64,000 bases of DNA from Rhizobium sp. GN54 (GTDB taxonomy: Bacteria > Pseudomonadota > Alphaproteobacteria > Rhizobiales > Rhizobiaceae), in assembly GCF_021026345.1 (NCBI RefSeq), contig NZ_JAJNCZ010000001.1:930001-994000 (forward strand), written 5' to 3'. Each line of letters opens with the position of its first letter. The first letter of the stretch is position 1. This document shows, one piece after another, positions 44,167 through 53,133 of the stretch. Below the pieces are notes generated by a model. It was not told the DNA's origin. It made no database searches and saw only the letters and a program-made list of their open reading frames with translations. Made by a program: the position numbers and the translations under genes.

Positions 44167-45816
44167 ATGACTCAGATGACCCGGACCGAACAAGCTCTTG
44201 CAGACCTGAACCAGCCGAAGCTGTGGACGGGCATCAACGCCTACCGGTCCGATCCGCTGCTCGTCGACGGCACGGCCGCGCTGCCCAAGGGCCTGCGGGA
44301 CGAGTTCGACGCGCTCGGCCGCTACGTGACTGCCCCCGAGGCGCAGGAACTGGCGCGGATGGCCAACGAATCGCCGCCGCAGCTGCGAACGCACGGCCCG
44401 CGCGGCGAGCGCCTCGACGTGGTCGATTTCCATCCGGCATGGCACGCGTTGATGCGCCGCTCGATGGGCAACGGCTTGCATTCGTCGATCTGGGAGAACC
44501 TTCCCGACGAAAAGGGCAGGGCACACAAGGCGCGCGCCGTCCGCTTCTATCTTTCGGCGCAGCTCGAATGCGGCCATCTCTGCCCGCTGACGATGACGAG
44601 CGCTTCGGTCGCCGCCATTTCCGCCTCTCCGGTGGTGCAGCGCGAATGGGCCGGCCGTATCCTGTCGCGCAAGTACGACAGCACCAACCGCCCGGCCATG
44701 CAGAAGAGCGCCATCACCATCGGCATGGGCATGACGGAGAAGCAGGGCGGCACCGACGTGCGCGCCAACACCTCGACCGCCGAGCGGGTGGGCGAGGGCA
44801 TCTACCGTCTCAGCGGCCACAAGTGGTTCATGTCGGCGCCGATGAGCGACGCCTTCGTCATGCTGGCGCAGACGCGCGACGGCATCGGCTGCTTCCTCGT
44901 CCCGCGCCTGCTGGAGGACGGCACCGCCAACGGACTGCGCTTCCAGCGGCTGAAGGACAAGATCGGCAACCGCTCCAACGCATCGTCCGAGGTCGAGTTC
45001 AACGACACCTTCGGCTTCCTTCTCGGGGCGCCGGATGCCGGCATCCGCACCATCCTCGACATGGTGACGCTGACCCGGCTCGATTGCGCGCTCGCTTCCA
45101 GCGGTATCATGCGCGCCTCGCTGGCGGAGGCCGTGCACCATGCGCGCGGGCGCAAGGCGTTCGGCAAGACCCTCGTCGAACAGCCGATCATGACGCGCGT
45201 GCTCGCCGACATGGCGCTCGACGTCGCGGCGGCGACCGCCCTGTCGCTGCGCCTCGCTGAGGCCTTCGACCGCGCGCCGGTCAGCGGCGACGAGGCGGCT
45301 TACGCCCGGGTGATGACGCCGGTGACGAAATACTGGTGCTGCAAGATCGCGCCTGCGCTGATCTACGAGGCGATGGAGTGCATCGGCGGCAGCGGCTATG
45401 TCGAGGAGCGCCCGATCGCCCGCCACTACCGCGAGGCCCCGGTCAATGCGATCTGGGAGGGCTCGGGCAACGTGATGGCGCTGGACGTGCTGCGCGTGCT
45501 GTCGCGAGGCAAGGACCTGTTCGAATCCGTCTTCGCCGGCATTGCCCGCGACCTCGGTCCCTCGGGGCGCAAGACGGTCGAGGTGCTGCGCGCGGCAACC
45601 TCCTTGTGCGAGCGCGACGAGGGGGCGGCGCGCATGCTGGTCGAGCAACTGGCGCTTTCGGCCGCCGCCGCCGAACTGAACCGCATCGGCGCCGGACGCA
45701 TCGCCGACGCCTTCCTCGAGACGCGGCTGGCCGCGGGCTGGCGCTCGACCTACGGCATGCTCGATTCGCGCTTCGATTCGGCCTACATCGTCGACCTGCT
45801 CTATCCGGCGGCGTAG
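44167..45816 (+). CDS. AidB-type acyl-CoA dehydrogenase family protein
   Basis: A 549-residue flavoprotein of the acyl-CoA dehydrogenase family, AidB branch. It has the N-terminal extension NQPKLWTGINAYRSDPLL, the FAD-binding GMGMTEKQGGTDVRANTS, SGHKWFMSAPMSDAFVMLAQ, and the long C-terminus with YEAMECIGGSGYVEE and VNAIWEGSGNVMALD. E. coli AidB is induced by alkylating agents and binds DNA as well as FAD; whether this one does so is unknown. The ATG at 44167 follows GGATAG. Its 3' end overlaps the convergent AEC gene by 16 bases. Confidence 0.9.
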   Translation: MTQMTRTEQALADLNQPKLWTGINAYRSDPLLVDGTAALPKGLRDEFDALGRYVTAPEAQELARMANESPPQLRTHGPRGERLDVVDFHPAWHALMRRSMGNGLHSSIWENLPDEKGRAHKARAVRFYLSAQLECGHLCPLTMTSASVAAISASPVVQREWAGRILSRKYDSTNRPAMQKSAITIGMGMTEKQGGTDVRANTSTAERVGEGIYRLSGHKWFMSAPMSDAFVMLAQTRDGIGCFLVPRLLEDGTANGLRFQRLKDKIGNRSNASSEVEFNDTFGFLLGAPDAGIRTILDMVTLTRLDCALASSGIMRASLAEAVHHARGRKAFGKTLVEQPIMTRVLADMALDVAAATALSLRLAEAFDRAPVSGDEAAYARVMTPVTKYWCCKIAPALIYEAMECIGGSGYVEERPIARHYREAPVNAIWEGSGNVMALDVLRVLSRGKDLFESVFAGIARDLGPSGRKTVEVLRAATSLCERDEGAARMLVEQLALSAAAAELNRIGAGRIADAFLETRLAAGWRSTYGMLDSRFDSAYIVDLLYPAA

Positions 45817-46733
45817 GCGGTCAGCGTCAGCACCAGCGGAATGGTGAGGAACGACGCCGCCGTCTGCAGCGTCGCGACGGAGGCGTAGAGCGGTGCGTCG
45901 CCACCCATCTGCTTGGCCAGGAGATAGCCGTTCATCGCCGTCGGCACGCTGGCGCCGAGCGCGACCACGAGCAGCGCATTGCCCTCTATCCCGAGAAGCC
46001 ACGCCGCGCTCACCATGACGAGCGGCATCGCGAACAGCTTCAGGGCGACGGAGATCAGGGCCGGCCCGCTCGGCCGCAGGGCGTCGCCGACATGCAGGCC
46101 CGCGCCGACCATGATCAGGCCGAGGCTCAGCGAGGCTTCCGCCATCAGGTTGATCGTCTCCATCACCGGCGCATAGAGATGGATGCCGAGCAGGTTGAAG
46201 AGCGTTCCGAGGGCGGACGAGAGAATCAGCGGGTTCGTCAGGATCCGCACGAGGAAGCTGCGCACGTCGCGCGCGCCGCCGCCGAACCAGACGAGGATGC
46301 CGATATTGTAGAAATTGATCGGGATGATGATCAGCGTCATGATCAGCGCCAGCATCCCGATCCCTTCCTGGCCGTAGAGCTTGCCCGCGGCGGCGAGCGC
46401 CATGAACCCGTTCCAGCGCGTCGAGGTCTGGAAGACCGTGGTGAAGGAGGCGCGGGAAACGCCGGCCCTGCGAAACAGCGGCCAGGCGAGAAGGATCGCC
46501 GCCGACATCAGCGTCACCGCGCCGATCGAGGCGATGGAGAGCGCGCCCGCTTCCATGCCGGCGAAATCGGCCTGCGCGAGGGTGGCGAACAGGAGCGCCG
46601 GAAACAGGACGTAGAAGCCGAGCTGCTCCAGTCCCAGCCACAGCCCGTCGTCGATCTTCCGCCATCGCTTGAGCGCGGTGCCGAGCATGACGAGCAGGAA
46701 GACGGGGATGATGCTTTCGAAGACGACGAGCAT
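45801..46733 (-). CDS. AEC family transporter
   Basis: A 310-residue membrane protein with about ten helices arranged as two five-helix halves, the auxin efflux carrier-like (AEC) pattern: LGTALKRWRKIDDGLWLGLEQLGFYVLFPALLF near the N-terminus and GLIMVGAGLHVG in the second half. Bacterial members move organic acids and other anions; the substrate is not known here. It converges with the AidB-like gene with a 16-base overlap. Confidence 0.87.
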   Translation of the reverse strand: MLVVFESIIPVFLLVMLGTALKRWRKIDDGLWLGLEQLGFYVLFPALLFATLAQADFAGMEAGALSIASIGAVTLMSAAILLAWPLFRRAGVSRASFTTVFQTSTRWNGFMALAAAGKLYGQEGIGMLALIMTLIIIPINFYNIGILVWFGGGARDVRSFLVRILTNPLILSSALGTLFNLLGIHLYAPVMETINLMAEASLSLGLIMVGAGLHVGDALRPSGPALISVALKLFAMPLVMVSAAWLLGIEGNALLVVALGASVPTAMNGYLLAKQMGGDAPLYASVATLQTAASFLTIPLVLTLTAYAAG

Positions 46734-46933
46734 AGCAGGACCGGTATGCGAGACAATCGGCCTCTCATTTCACGGACGGGCGAAAACGGCAATCCTGAAG
46801 CTCGGTTTTGTCGGCGGCGGCCTCGCTCTGATGGGCGCCGGCGCTGCGGCCGCGCAGGGGCGTCGATGTGGAAATTAACCTTGATCCGGGGTTTCCGTTG
46901 CGCGCCCGCGGCGATCGATGGAAGGTGCCGTTA

Positions 46934-46949
46934 TTAATGCATTGTTAAC
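46934..46949. promoter_or_regulatory. CtrA-type box
   Basis: TTAA-TGCATTG-TTAAC is an exact match to the CtrA consensus TTAA-N7-TTAAC, in an AT-rich patch of GC-rich DNA, just upstream of two small membrane-protein genes. A further TTAACC is at 46875-46880. Control by the CtrA cell-cycle regulator is inferred. Confidence 0.5.
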
Positions 46950-46965
46950 CATCGGGGACGGCACG

Positions 46966-47124
46966 ATGCCGAAATCGGTCCTGACCGCGGCCATGACGGC
47001 CTTCTTTGCAGCGCTGGCGCTGGACATCGCCGTGCCGGCGGCCGTGTTGATCGGCCTGGTCGCCGTTCGCGAACTCGGGCTGGAATTCGGCGACATCTTC
47101 ATAGGCGAGGAGAGAACGGCATGA
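46966..47124 (+). CDS. Small membrane protein
   Basis: A 52-residue frame, MPKSVLTAAMTAFFAALALDI..., with one or two hydrophobic segments (about 5-35) and an acidic end. I do not recognise a family. The ATG at 46966 follows GGGGACG; a longer version from 46918 would include the CtrA box and has no ribosome site. It overlaps the next gene as ATGA, which supports it as a real translated frame coupled to DUF6105. Confidence 0.55.
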   Translation: MPKSVLTAAMTAFFAALALDIAVPAAVLIGLVAVRELGLEFGDIFIGEERTA

Positions 47125-47459
47125 AGTGGTTCCTGATCCTCTGGGCCGGCCCGATCGCGTTGCTCGGCAGCTGGTACGGGCTGTCCTACTACGACATGAG
47201 CTTCGGCATCTTCATGCTGACCCGCGACGCCCACGACCTCGTCTTCCGCATCTACGGCAACGTTCTGGGCATTCCGCCGGAAACGATCCCGCCGCTCGTC
47301 GCGCGCGCCATCGCCGTCGACAGCCTGTTCGTCTTCGCCATCATCGCCTTCCGCAGGCGAAAGCAGATCGTCGCATGGTGGCGCCGCAGTCGTGCGGCCG
47401 GGCAGGCCGCGTCCGCTCAGGACCTGCCGAGTGCCGAGAGCCTGTCGAGCGCGCCCTGA
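47121..47459 (+). CDS. DUF6105 family membrane protein
   Basis: A 112-residue protein with an N-terminal membrane helix ([24 protein letters not shown]), a middle segment with [25 protein letters not shown] and a second helix before a basic patch [13 protein letters not shown]. This is the rhizobial DUF6105 type; function is unknown. GGAGAG precedes the ATG, which overlaps the small upstream frame by 4 bases. Its 3' end overlaps ruvX on the other strand by 43 bases. Confidence 0.78.
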   Translation: MKWFLILWAGPIALLGSWYGLSYYDMSFGIFMLTRDAHDLVFRIYGNVLGIPPETIPPLVARAIAVDSLFVFAIIAFRRRKQIVAWWRRSRAAGQAASAQDLPSAESLSSAP

Positions 47460-47890
47460 AGGATGAAGGAGGCGGCGGCCGAATCGATCCGCTCCGCCCG
47501 CTTCTTCCGCGACACGTCCATTTCTATGAGGGTCCGTTCGGCCGCGACCGTGGAAAGCCGCTCGTCCCAGTAGACGAAGGGAATGTCGGTCCGCTCGCTC
47601 ATCGAGCGCACGAAGGCGCGTGTCGCCTGCACGCGCGGACCGGCGCTGCCGTCCATGTTGACAGGCAGGCCGATGACGAAGGCTGCGACCTTTTCCTGCT
47701 CGGCGAAGGAAAGCAGCGTCTCCGCGTCGATCCCGAACTTCACCCGCTTCAGCACCGGCCGCGGCGTCGCCAGCCGGCGTCCGAGGTCGGAGACCGAAAG
47801 GCCGATCGTCTTCGTGCCGAGGTCGAGGCCTGCGATCGGCTGGCGCGGTTCGAGGATGGCCGCAAGTTCTTCGATCGTCACCGTCGCCAT
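47417..47890 (-). CDS. ruvX: Holliday junction resolvase-like RuvX/YqgF
   Basis: A 157-residue RNase H-fold protein with [15 protein letters not shown] (21-35), [29 protein letters not shown] and the terminal [15 protein letters not shown], the YqgF family pattern with its acidic catalytic residues. Members are essential in several bacteria and act in pre-16S rRNA maturation and possibly junction cleavage. It is 7 bases after the PhnA-like gene on the same strand. Confidence 0.93.
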   Translation of the reverse strand: MATVTIEELAAILEPRQPIAGLDLGTKTIGLSVSDLGRRLATPRPVLKRVKFGIDAETLLSFAEQEKVAAFVIGLPVNMDGSAGPRVQATRAFVRSMSERTDIPFVYWDERLSTVAAERTLIEMDVSRKKRAERIDSAAASFILQGALDRLSALGRS

Positions 47891-47897
47891 GGCGGGC

Positions 47898-48203
47898 TCA
47901 CCGTTTGCGGACGAATTCGGTGCGCAGCACCAGGCCCTTGACCGCCTCGTGGCGGCAGTCGATCTCCTCCGGATTTTCGGTGAGGCGGATCGACCTGATG
48001 ACCGTGCCCTGCTTCAGGGTGGTGCTGGTGCCCTTGACCTTGAGGTCCTTGACGAGCGTGACGGCATCGCCGTCGGCAAGCAGGTTGCCGGCCGAATCGC
48101 GCGCTACCGGCTGCTTCGCGGCGGCCGCTGCGGCCACTTCGGAGGCCGGACGCCAATCTCCCGTTGCTTCGTCGTAGACATACTCGTCGTCATCCGTGGC
48201 CAT
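47898..48203 (-). CDS. PhnA/YjdM-domain protein without zinc ribbon
   Basis: A 101-residue protein. The C-terminal 65 residues ([34 protein letters not shown]... [18 protein letters not shown]) match the PhnA/YjdM domain once linked by name to phosphonate use but of unknown role. The N-terminal zinc ribbon of E. coli YjdM is missing and replaced by an acidic run ([17 protein letters not shown]). I start at ATG 48203, after GGAGACAAGC. It precedes ruvX by 7 bases. Confidence 0.8.
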   Translation of the reverse strand: MATDDDEYVYDEATGDWRPASEVAAAAAAKQPVARDSAGNLLADGDAVTLVKDLKVKGTSTTLKQGTVIRSIRLTENPEEIDCRHEAVKGLVLRTEFVRKR

Positions 48204-48396
48204 GCTTGTCTCCGTCAAGAAGCTTGGTTATTGCTGGAGCCAGGCGCATTGTCCGGACCGGGTTCCATGATCGTCATGCGCCCGCCATCGATACGGCTTT
48301 CCTCGACCCCAAAGCGGGTCTTCTGCGCAACCGGGCTGTCGACGTGCGCGCCATGCTCTATGTCATTTGATGGCAGAAGTACAACGGGAGAATATC

Positions 48397-49101
48397 ATGA
48401 AGATCACCTGGCTCGGCCACGCCGCGTTCCGGATCGAGACGGGCAAGGCGAAGATCCTGATCGATCCGTTCTTCACCGGCAATCCCTCCTTCGATGCCGG
48501 AAGGCGCAAGGAGGCGACCGCCGGCCTGACCCATATCCTGCTCACCCACGGCCACGGCGATCACGTCGGCGACACGGTCGCGATCGCCAAGGAGACGGGC
48601 GCCACGGTACTCGCCAATGCCGACCTCGCATCCTGGCTCGGCACAAAGGGGGTGAAACGGCTCGAGGCGGGCAACACCGGCGGCACCATCCATTTCGACG
48701 GCTTCTCGACCACCTTCGTCAACGCGCTGCATTCCTCCGCGCAGGTCACCGAGGATGGCGTCTCCCATTCGCTCGGCAGCGCCAACGGCCTGGTCCTGCA
48801 TTTCGAGGACGAGCCGACACTCTACCACATGGGCGACACCGACATCTTCTCCGACATGGCGCTGGTGCATGAACTGCACGGACCGGAGATCGGGCTGGTG
48901 CCGATCGGCGACCGCTTCACCATGGGCGGTGCGGTGGCGGCGCTTGCCTGCCAGCGCTATTTCAAGTTCGGCACCGTCATCCCCTGCCACTACGGCTCCT
49001 TCCCGATCATCGACCAGACGGCCGACACCTTCGTGACCGCGATGGACGGGGCGAAGACCAAGGTCGAGGTGCCGAAGGTCGGCGAAGTCGTGTCGCGGTA
49101 G
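48397..49101 (+). CDS. Metal-dependent hydrolase, UPF0173 family
   Basis: A 234-residue metallo-beta-lactamase-fold protein of the UPF0173 (YtkL-like) family: [27 protein letters not shown] (HxHxDH at 51-56), [13 protein letters not shown] and a late [12 protein letters not shown]. The substrate is not known for the family. The ATG at 48397 follows GGGAGAATATC; an upstream in-frame ATG lacks this. It lies upstream of gatC with a 148-base gap. Confidence 0.9.
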   Translation: MKITWLGHAAFRIETGKAKILIDPFFTGNPSFDAGRRKEATAGLTHILLTHGHGDHVGDTVAIAKETGATVLANADLASWLGTKGVKRLEAGNTGGTIHFDGFSTTFVNALHSSAQVTEDGVSHSLGSANGLVLHFEDEPTLYHMGDTDIFSDMALVHELHGPEIGLVPIGDRFTMGGAVAALACQRYFKFGTVIPCHYGSFPIIDQTADTFVTAMDGAKTKVEVPKVGEVVSR

Positions 49102-49249
49102 AGACAGCGCCGCCCCGATCGCGTGCCTTCGAGAAACGGCTCCGCAACAGGCTTCCGGTGCTCCCGCCGCCGGCAGCCGACATTCCCCCGTTGCGCAGCC
49201 GGGGCACTCTCATTATAGCGGGAGTGAAATTTCCGACCGGAGAATGCCG

Positions 49250-49537
49250 ATGTCTGTCGATCTTGCCACCGTCAAGCGGGTGGCCCACCTTGCCCGTATC
49301 GCGGTCAGCGAAGAAGAAGCCCAGCGCATGATGGGCGAACTGAACGGCATCCTCGGCTTCGTCGAGCAACTGGGCGAGGTCGACGTATCAGGCGTCGAGC
49401 CCATGACCTCGGTGATGCCGATGGCCATGAAGGAACGGGACGACCGCGTCACCGACGGCGACAAGGCAGACGACGTTGTCGCCAATGCGCCCGTGTCCGA
49501 CCGCAACTTCTTCCTCGTGCCGAAGGTCGTGGAGTAA
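49250..49537 (+). CDS. gatC: Asp-tRNA(Asn)/Glu-tRNA(Gln) amidotransferase subunit C
   Basis: GatC is the small belt subunit that holds GatA and GatB together in the amidotransferase that makes Gln-tRNA(Gln) and Asn-tRNA(Asn). The 95-residue protein reads [44 protein letters not shown] and ends [10 protein letters not shown]. Of two ATGs, 49250 is favoured because GGAGA lies 6 bases upstream. The gat genes are not adjacent here: acetyltransferase genes and a toxin-antitoxin pair are interspersed. Confidence 0.95.
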   Translation: MSVDLATVKRVAHLARIAVSEEEAQRMMGELNGILGFVEQLGEVDVSGVEPMTSVMPMAMKERDDRVTDGDKADDVVANAPVSDRNFFLVPKVVE

Positions 49538-49541
49538 GCCC

Positions 49542-50021
49542 TTGGCCTTCACGATCGCCGTCGAAAGCCCGCTTCAGGACGAGGTGCGCGCGCTCATTGC
49601 CGAACTCAACGCGGTGCTGCTGACGCTGTCGCCACCCGAGGCCTGCTACCACCTGAGCGTGGAGCAGATGGCCGAGCCCGGCGTGACCGTCTGGATCGCC
49701 CGCGACGAGGACGGTGGCGTGGTCGGCTGCGGCGCGCTGAAGCGGCATTCGGCCGAAACCGGCGAGGTGAAGCGGATGTACACCCGGCCGCAATGGCAGG
49801 GCAGGGGTATCGGCCGGGCGATCCTGGCCGAGATCGTCGCCGCCGCCGAAGCGGACGGGATCGGCGAACTCGTGCTCGAGACCGGCGATCGGCATCCGGC
49901 CGCCTGGGCGATCTACGAGAAAGCCGGCTTCACCCGCTGCGGCCCTGTTCTCGATTATCCCGAAAGCCCGTATTCGATATTCTACCAGAAGCAGCTTGGA
50001 CGTTCCTCCAGCGCTGCGTGA
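49542..50021 (+). CDS. GNAT family N-acetyltransferase
   Basis: A 159-residue acetyltransferase with the acetyl-CoA loop [14 protein letters not shown] (about 83-96) and [12 protein letters not shown] near the end. The acceptor is unknown. I use the TTG at 49542: GGAG lies 7 bases upstream, partly inside the gatC stop region, and the frame otherwise begins within gatC. It lies between gatC and gatA on the same strand, with 4 and 19 base gaps. Confidence 0.85.
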   Translation: MAFTIAVESPLQDEVRALIAELNAVLLTLSPPEACYHLSVEQMAEPGVTVWIARDEDGGVVGCGALKRHSAETGEVKRMYTRPQWQGRGIGRAILAEIVAAAEADGIGELVLETGDRHPAAWAIYEKAGFTRCGPVLDYPESPYSIFYQKQLGRSSSAA

Positions 50022-50040
50022 CCCGAAAAAAGATAGAGCC

Positions 50041-51522
50041 ATGACCGACCTGACCCGCCTGACCATTGCCGAAGCCCGCGAGAAGCTCGGCGCCAAGGAG
50101 ATCACCGCCGTCGAGCTGACGGACGCCTATCTTTCCGCGATCGACGCGGCCAACGAGACGCTGAACGCCTATGTCACGGTCACGCCCGAGAAGGCGCGCG
50201 GGATGGCGAAGGCGTCGGACGCCCGCATCGCCGAGGGCAAGGCCGGCGCGCTGGAAGGCATCCCGCTCGGCATCAAGGACCTGTTCGGCACCCGCGACGT
50301 CCATACCCAGGCCTGCAGCCACATCCTCGACGGCTTCAGGCCGAAATACGAATCGACCGTCACCCAGAACCTGTGGAACGACGGCGCGGTCATGCTCGGC
50401 AAGCTGAACATGGACGAGTTCGCCATGGGTTCGTCCAACGAGACGTCCTACTATGGCCCGGTGAAGAACCCCTGGCGCGCCGAGGGCTCCAATCTCGACC
50501 TCGTGCCCGGCGGCTCCTCGGGCGGTTCGGCCGCAGCCGTCGCCGCCTTCCTCTGCGCCGGCGCGACCGCGACCGATACCGGCGGCTCGATCCGCCAGCC
50601 CGCGGCCTTCACCGGAACCGTCGGCATCAAGCCGACCTACGGCCGCTGCTCGCGCTGGGGCGTGGTGGCGTTCGCCTCCTCGCTCGACCAGGCCGGCCCG
50701 ATCGCGCGCGACGTGCGCGATGCGGCGATCCTCCTGAAGTCGATGGCATCGGTCGACGCCAAGGATACGACCTCGGTCGACCGGCCGGTGCCGGACTACG
50801 AGAAGGCCATCGGTCAGTCGGTCAGGGGCATGAAGATCGGCATCCCCAGGGAATACCGCGTCGACGGCATGCCCGAGGAGATCGAGGCGCTGTGGCAGCA
50901 GGGCATCGCCTGGCTGAAGGAGGCCGGCGCCGAGATCGTCGACATCACCCTGCCGCACACGAAATACGCGCTGCCGGCCTACTACATCGTGGCCCCCGCT
51001 GAGGCGTCCTCGAACCTCGCCCGCTACGACGGCGTGCGCTACGGCCTGCGCGTCGACGGCAAGGACATCGTCGACATGTACGAGAAGACCCGCGCCGCCG
51101 GTTTCGGCACGGAGGTCAAGCGCCGCATCATGATCGGCACCTATGTGCTCTCGGCCGGCTACTACGACGCCTACTACCTGCAGGCGCAGAAGGTCCGCAC
51201 GCTGATCAAGCGCGACTTCGACCTTGCCTTCGACGCCGGCGTCGACGCGATCCTGACGCCGGCGACCCCGTCTTCGGCCTTCGGTATCGCCGACGAGGAC
51301 CTCGCTGCCGATCCGGTCAAGATGTACCTGAACGACATCTTCACGGTGACGGTGAACATGGCGGGCCTCCCCGGCATCGCCGTCCCCGCCGGCCTCGACC
51401 ACAAGGGCCTGCCGCTCGGTCTGCAACTGATCGGCAAGCCTTTCGAGGAAGAGACCCTGTTCAAGACCGCCCACGTCATCGAGCAGGCCGCCGGCCGGTT
51501 CGCGCCGAAGAAGTGGTGGTAG
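50041..51522 (+). CDS. gatA: Asp-tRNA(Asn)/Glu-tRNA(Gln) amidotransferase subunit A
   Basis: GatA is the glutaminase subunit that frees ammonia for the transamidation. The 493-residue amidase-signature protein has the Ser-cisSer-Lys triad as Lys79 (GIKDLFG), Ser159 ([11 protein letters not shown]) and Ser183 ([10 protein letters not shown]). The ATG at 50041 gives the normal N-terminus. A short stem-loop (51529-51549) without T-run follows. It is separated from gatB by about 2.1 kb of accessory genes. Confidence 0.96.
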   Translation: MTDLTRLTIAEAREKLGAKEITAVELTDAYLSAIDAANETLNAYVTVTPEKARGMAKASDARIAEGKAGALEGIPLGIKDLFGTRDVHTQACSHILDGFRPKYESTVTQNLWNDGAVMLGKLNMDEFAMGSSNETSYYGPVKNPWRAEGSNLDLVPGGSSGGSAAAVAAFLCAGATATDTGGSIRQPAAFTGTVGIKPTYGRCSRWGVVAFASSLDQAGPIARDVRDAAILLKSMASVDAKDTTSVDRPVPDYEKAIGQSVRGMKIGIPREYRVDGMPEEIEALWQQGIAWLKEAGAEIVDITLPHTKYALPAYYIVAPAEASSNLARYDGVRYGLRVDGKDIVDMYEKTRAAGFGTEVKRRIMIGTYVLSAGYYDAYYLQAQKVRTLIKRDFDLAFDAGVDAILTPATPSSAFGIADEDLAADPVKMYLNDIFTVTVNMAGLPGIAVPAGLDHKGLPLGLQLIGKPFEEETLFKTAHVIEQAAGRFAPKKWW

Positions 51523-51585
51523 GGGAACCGCCCGCATTGCTTGCGGGCGTGACACCGTGCGGTGCGGTGTGATAGGCTTCGTTGC

Positions 51586-51768
51586 ATGCGAAAGGTGCAG
51601 CAAAAGCCCGATCATGACAACATCGCCGCCGGCCCCCTCGGTGGTGACGCCGACCATGGCGAATGGGCGGTAGCCAAGATCGAGGCTGCGCTGGCAGAGG
51701 CCAAGGCGCGCCCCGAATCGCGCATTCCGGAGGACGAAGTCTGGAAGATGCTCGGTCTTGAACCTTAG
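51586..51768 (+). CDS. Antitoxin of a RelE/ParE-type module
   Basis: A 60-residue acidic protein. The C-terminal half (EWAVAKIEAALAEAKARPESRIPEDEVWKMLGLEP) resembles the short antitoxins encoded just before RelE/ParE toxins in alphaproteobacteria, where this tail wraps around the toxin. It overlaps the toxin gene by 11 bases. The first 25 residues are polar and perhaps disordered. The ATG at 51586 is the most reasonable start, though its ribosome site (AGG at 51574-51576, 9 bases upstream) is weak. The call rests on resemblance and on the toxin next door. Confidence 0.75.
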   Translation: MRKVQQKPDHDNIAAGPLGGDADHGEWAVAKIEAALAEAKARPESRIPEDEVWKMLGLEP

Positions 51769-52036
51769 CTTCTCGTCCCGTGCCCTTGCCGACCTGACAG
51801 CAATTCGCAAATTCATCGCGAAGGACGATGCCATCGCTGCCGATCGGGTCGTCGTGCGCATACTGCAGTCGATAGCCATGCTGAGACACTTTCCGACCCT
51901 CGGTCGGGACGGACGCGTGCCGGAGACGCGCGAACTGCCGATCGTTCGGCTTCCGTATTTTGCCGTCTATCATTTCCCGGTTGAGAGGGAGATCGAGGTG
52001 ATCGCGATTGTCCATGAGCGACGAAGATTCCCGTAA
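51758..52036 (+). CDS. RelE/ParE family toxin
   Basis: A 92-residue toxin of the RelE/ParE superfamily: LSFSSRALADLTAIRKFIAKDDAIAADRVVVRI, then FPTLGRDGRVPETRELPIVRLPYFAVYHF and EVIAIVHERRRFP at the end, the ParE-like fold with its C-terminal basic strand. ParE-type members block gyrase and RelE-type members cut mRNA; the branch here looks ParE-like. The likely start is TTG at 51758, overlapping the antitoxin end. The pair is inserted between gatA and gatB. Confidence 0.82.
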   Translation: MNLSFSSRALADLTAIRKFIAKDDAIAADRVVVRILQSIAMLRHFPTLGRDGRVPETRELPIVRLPYFAVYHFPVEREIEVIAIVHERRRFP

Positions 52037-52100
52037 TGCGTGCCCCTCTCGCCAACCATCGATTCGAATGCTTTGATGCCGCCGAACAGGGGCAGGCTGG

Positions 52101-52613
52101 ATGATGACCATTCGATATGCACATAGCGAAGACGTGCCCGCATTGGCCGAAGTCGGCATGCGGGCCTGGGAACAGGCGGTGACGGGGGTCGCCGACCTGA
52201 ATGCCCTGCGCGACAATGCCCGCAACGCCTTCCTGCAGTTCCTGTCGGCGAACTGGGTCAAGGTGATCGTCGCCGAAGACGGCGGGCGCATCGCCGGCTG
52301 GGCCGCGCGCGAGAAACTCAACGAGGAGATCACCGACCTCTGGGTCGATCCCGCCCTGCAGCGCCGCGGCGTCGGTTCGGCCCTTCTTGGCGCGATCGAG
52401 GACGAGATGCGCCGGTCGGATGTCGAGACCGCGGACCTGCAGACCCATGCCCGCAACACGCCCGCGCTCGCCTTCTTCCGCAACCGGGGCTATTCGGTGA
52501 ACTGGCTATCTGTCGCCTATTCGCCGAAGCTCGACCGCGACGTGGAATCGGTCGGCCTGCGCCGGCAGCTCATCGAGGACCAGCCGATCGGCTACGGGCC
52601 GGGCGGATTCTAG
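52101..52613 (+). CDS. GNAT family N-acetyltransferase
   Basis: A 170-residue acetyltransferase with DLWVDPALQRRGVGSALLGAIEDEM as the acetyl-CoA site and ALAFFRNRGYSVNWLSV near the end. The protein ends with a 40-residue extension. The acceptor is unknown. It faces the YjhX/TopAI-like gene with 64 bases between stops, which is notable because E. coli pairs a YjhX toxin with a GNAT-like antitoxin, YjhQ. The start is ATG at 52101 or 52104. Confidence 0.87.
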   Translation: MMTIRYAHSEDVPALAEVGMRAWEQAVTGVADLNALRDNARNAFLQFLSANWVKVIVAEDGGRIAGWAAREKLNEEITDLWVDPALQRRGVGSALLGAIEDEMRRSDVETADLQTHARNTPALAFFRNRGYSVNWLSVAYSPKLDRDVESVGLRRQLIEDQPIGYGPGGF

Positions 52614-52677
52614 GCACCTCTCGGTAACGCCGCAGTGAGTGAGCGGACATGCGCGGCCGAGGCCGCGCATGCCGTCG

Positions 52678-52935
52678 TCAGCGGTTGTCCGGTTGCGCGC
52701 GCACCAGCACCAGTCCGCGCTGGGTGATGCGGTACGGTCTGCCGCCTTGCGAGGCGATGCATTTGCGCCGCTTCAGCTTGCGGAAGAGCTCCATGTCCAG
52801 GCCGCCGGCGCGCCAGCCGTCCCGCGTGATGCAGTGGACATTGAGGATGGCCCGGGACTGGTCCCGTTCGAGTTCGATCCTGCCGCCCTGGGCGAGCAGG
52901 TGGAGAATGCGCTGTTCGGCGCGTGAAATATCCAT
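52678..52935 (-). CDS. YjhX (TopAI)-like UPF0386 protein
   Basis: An 85-residue protein of the YjhX family: MDISRAEQRILHLLAQGGRIELERD..., ELFRKLKRRKCIASQGGRPYRITQRGLVLVRAQPDNR, a small winged-helix-like fold. In E. coli, YjhX (TopAI) inhibits DNA topoisomerase I and is neutralised by the acetyltransferase-like YjhQ. In alphaproteobacteria the family is widespread and may have another role. A GNAT gene faces it on the other strand and topA lies 13 kb away. The family is sure; toxicity is not. Confidence 0.85.
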   Translation of the reverse strand: MDISRAEQRILHLLAQGGRIELERDQSRAILNVHCITRDGWRAGGLDMELFRKLKRRKCIASQGGRPYRITQRGLVLVRAQPDNR

Positions 52936-52973
52936 TGTCGTTGAAGTCCGAGAGGCGTTCGAGAGAACGCAAA

Positions 52974-53019
52974 AAAAACGTTGCCGCCAGACGAAGGTCG
53001 GCGGGGCTGAAACGTTTTT
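52974..53019. terminator. Terminator hairpin between DUF1294 and YjhX-like genes
   Basis: AAAAACGTT (52974-52982) and AACGTTTTT (53011-53019) are inverted, and CCGCC (52984-52988) pairs with GGCGG (53000-53004) inside. The A-run and T-run at the ends let it work in both directions; it lies about 115 bases after the DUF1294 stop. Confidence 0.6.
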
Positions 53020-53133
53020 CTGGCCCGTGCGCGCAAGCGAAGTTTGCGGGCAGGGCCCTCAGCGGGTCTCAGACATAGAGAACATAAAGGCTCCGATAGA
53101 ACGGTCGATTTCTAGGAAGCCGGGCCGACGTCG

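Noticed and set aside
51529-51549. Strong terminator after gatA
   Set aside because: The 7-bp stem CGCCCGC/GCGGGCG is present but no T-run follows; at most a weak pause or stability element.
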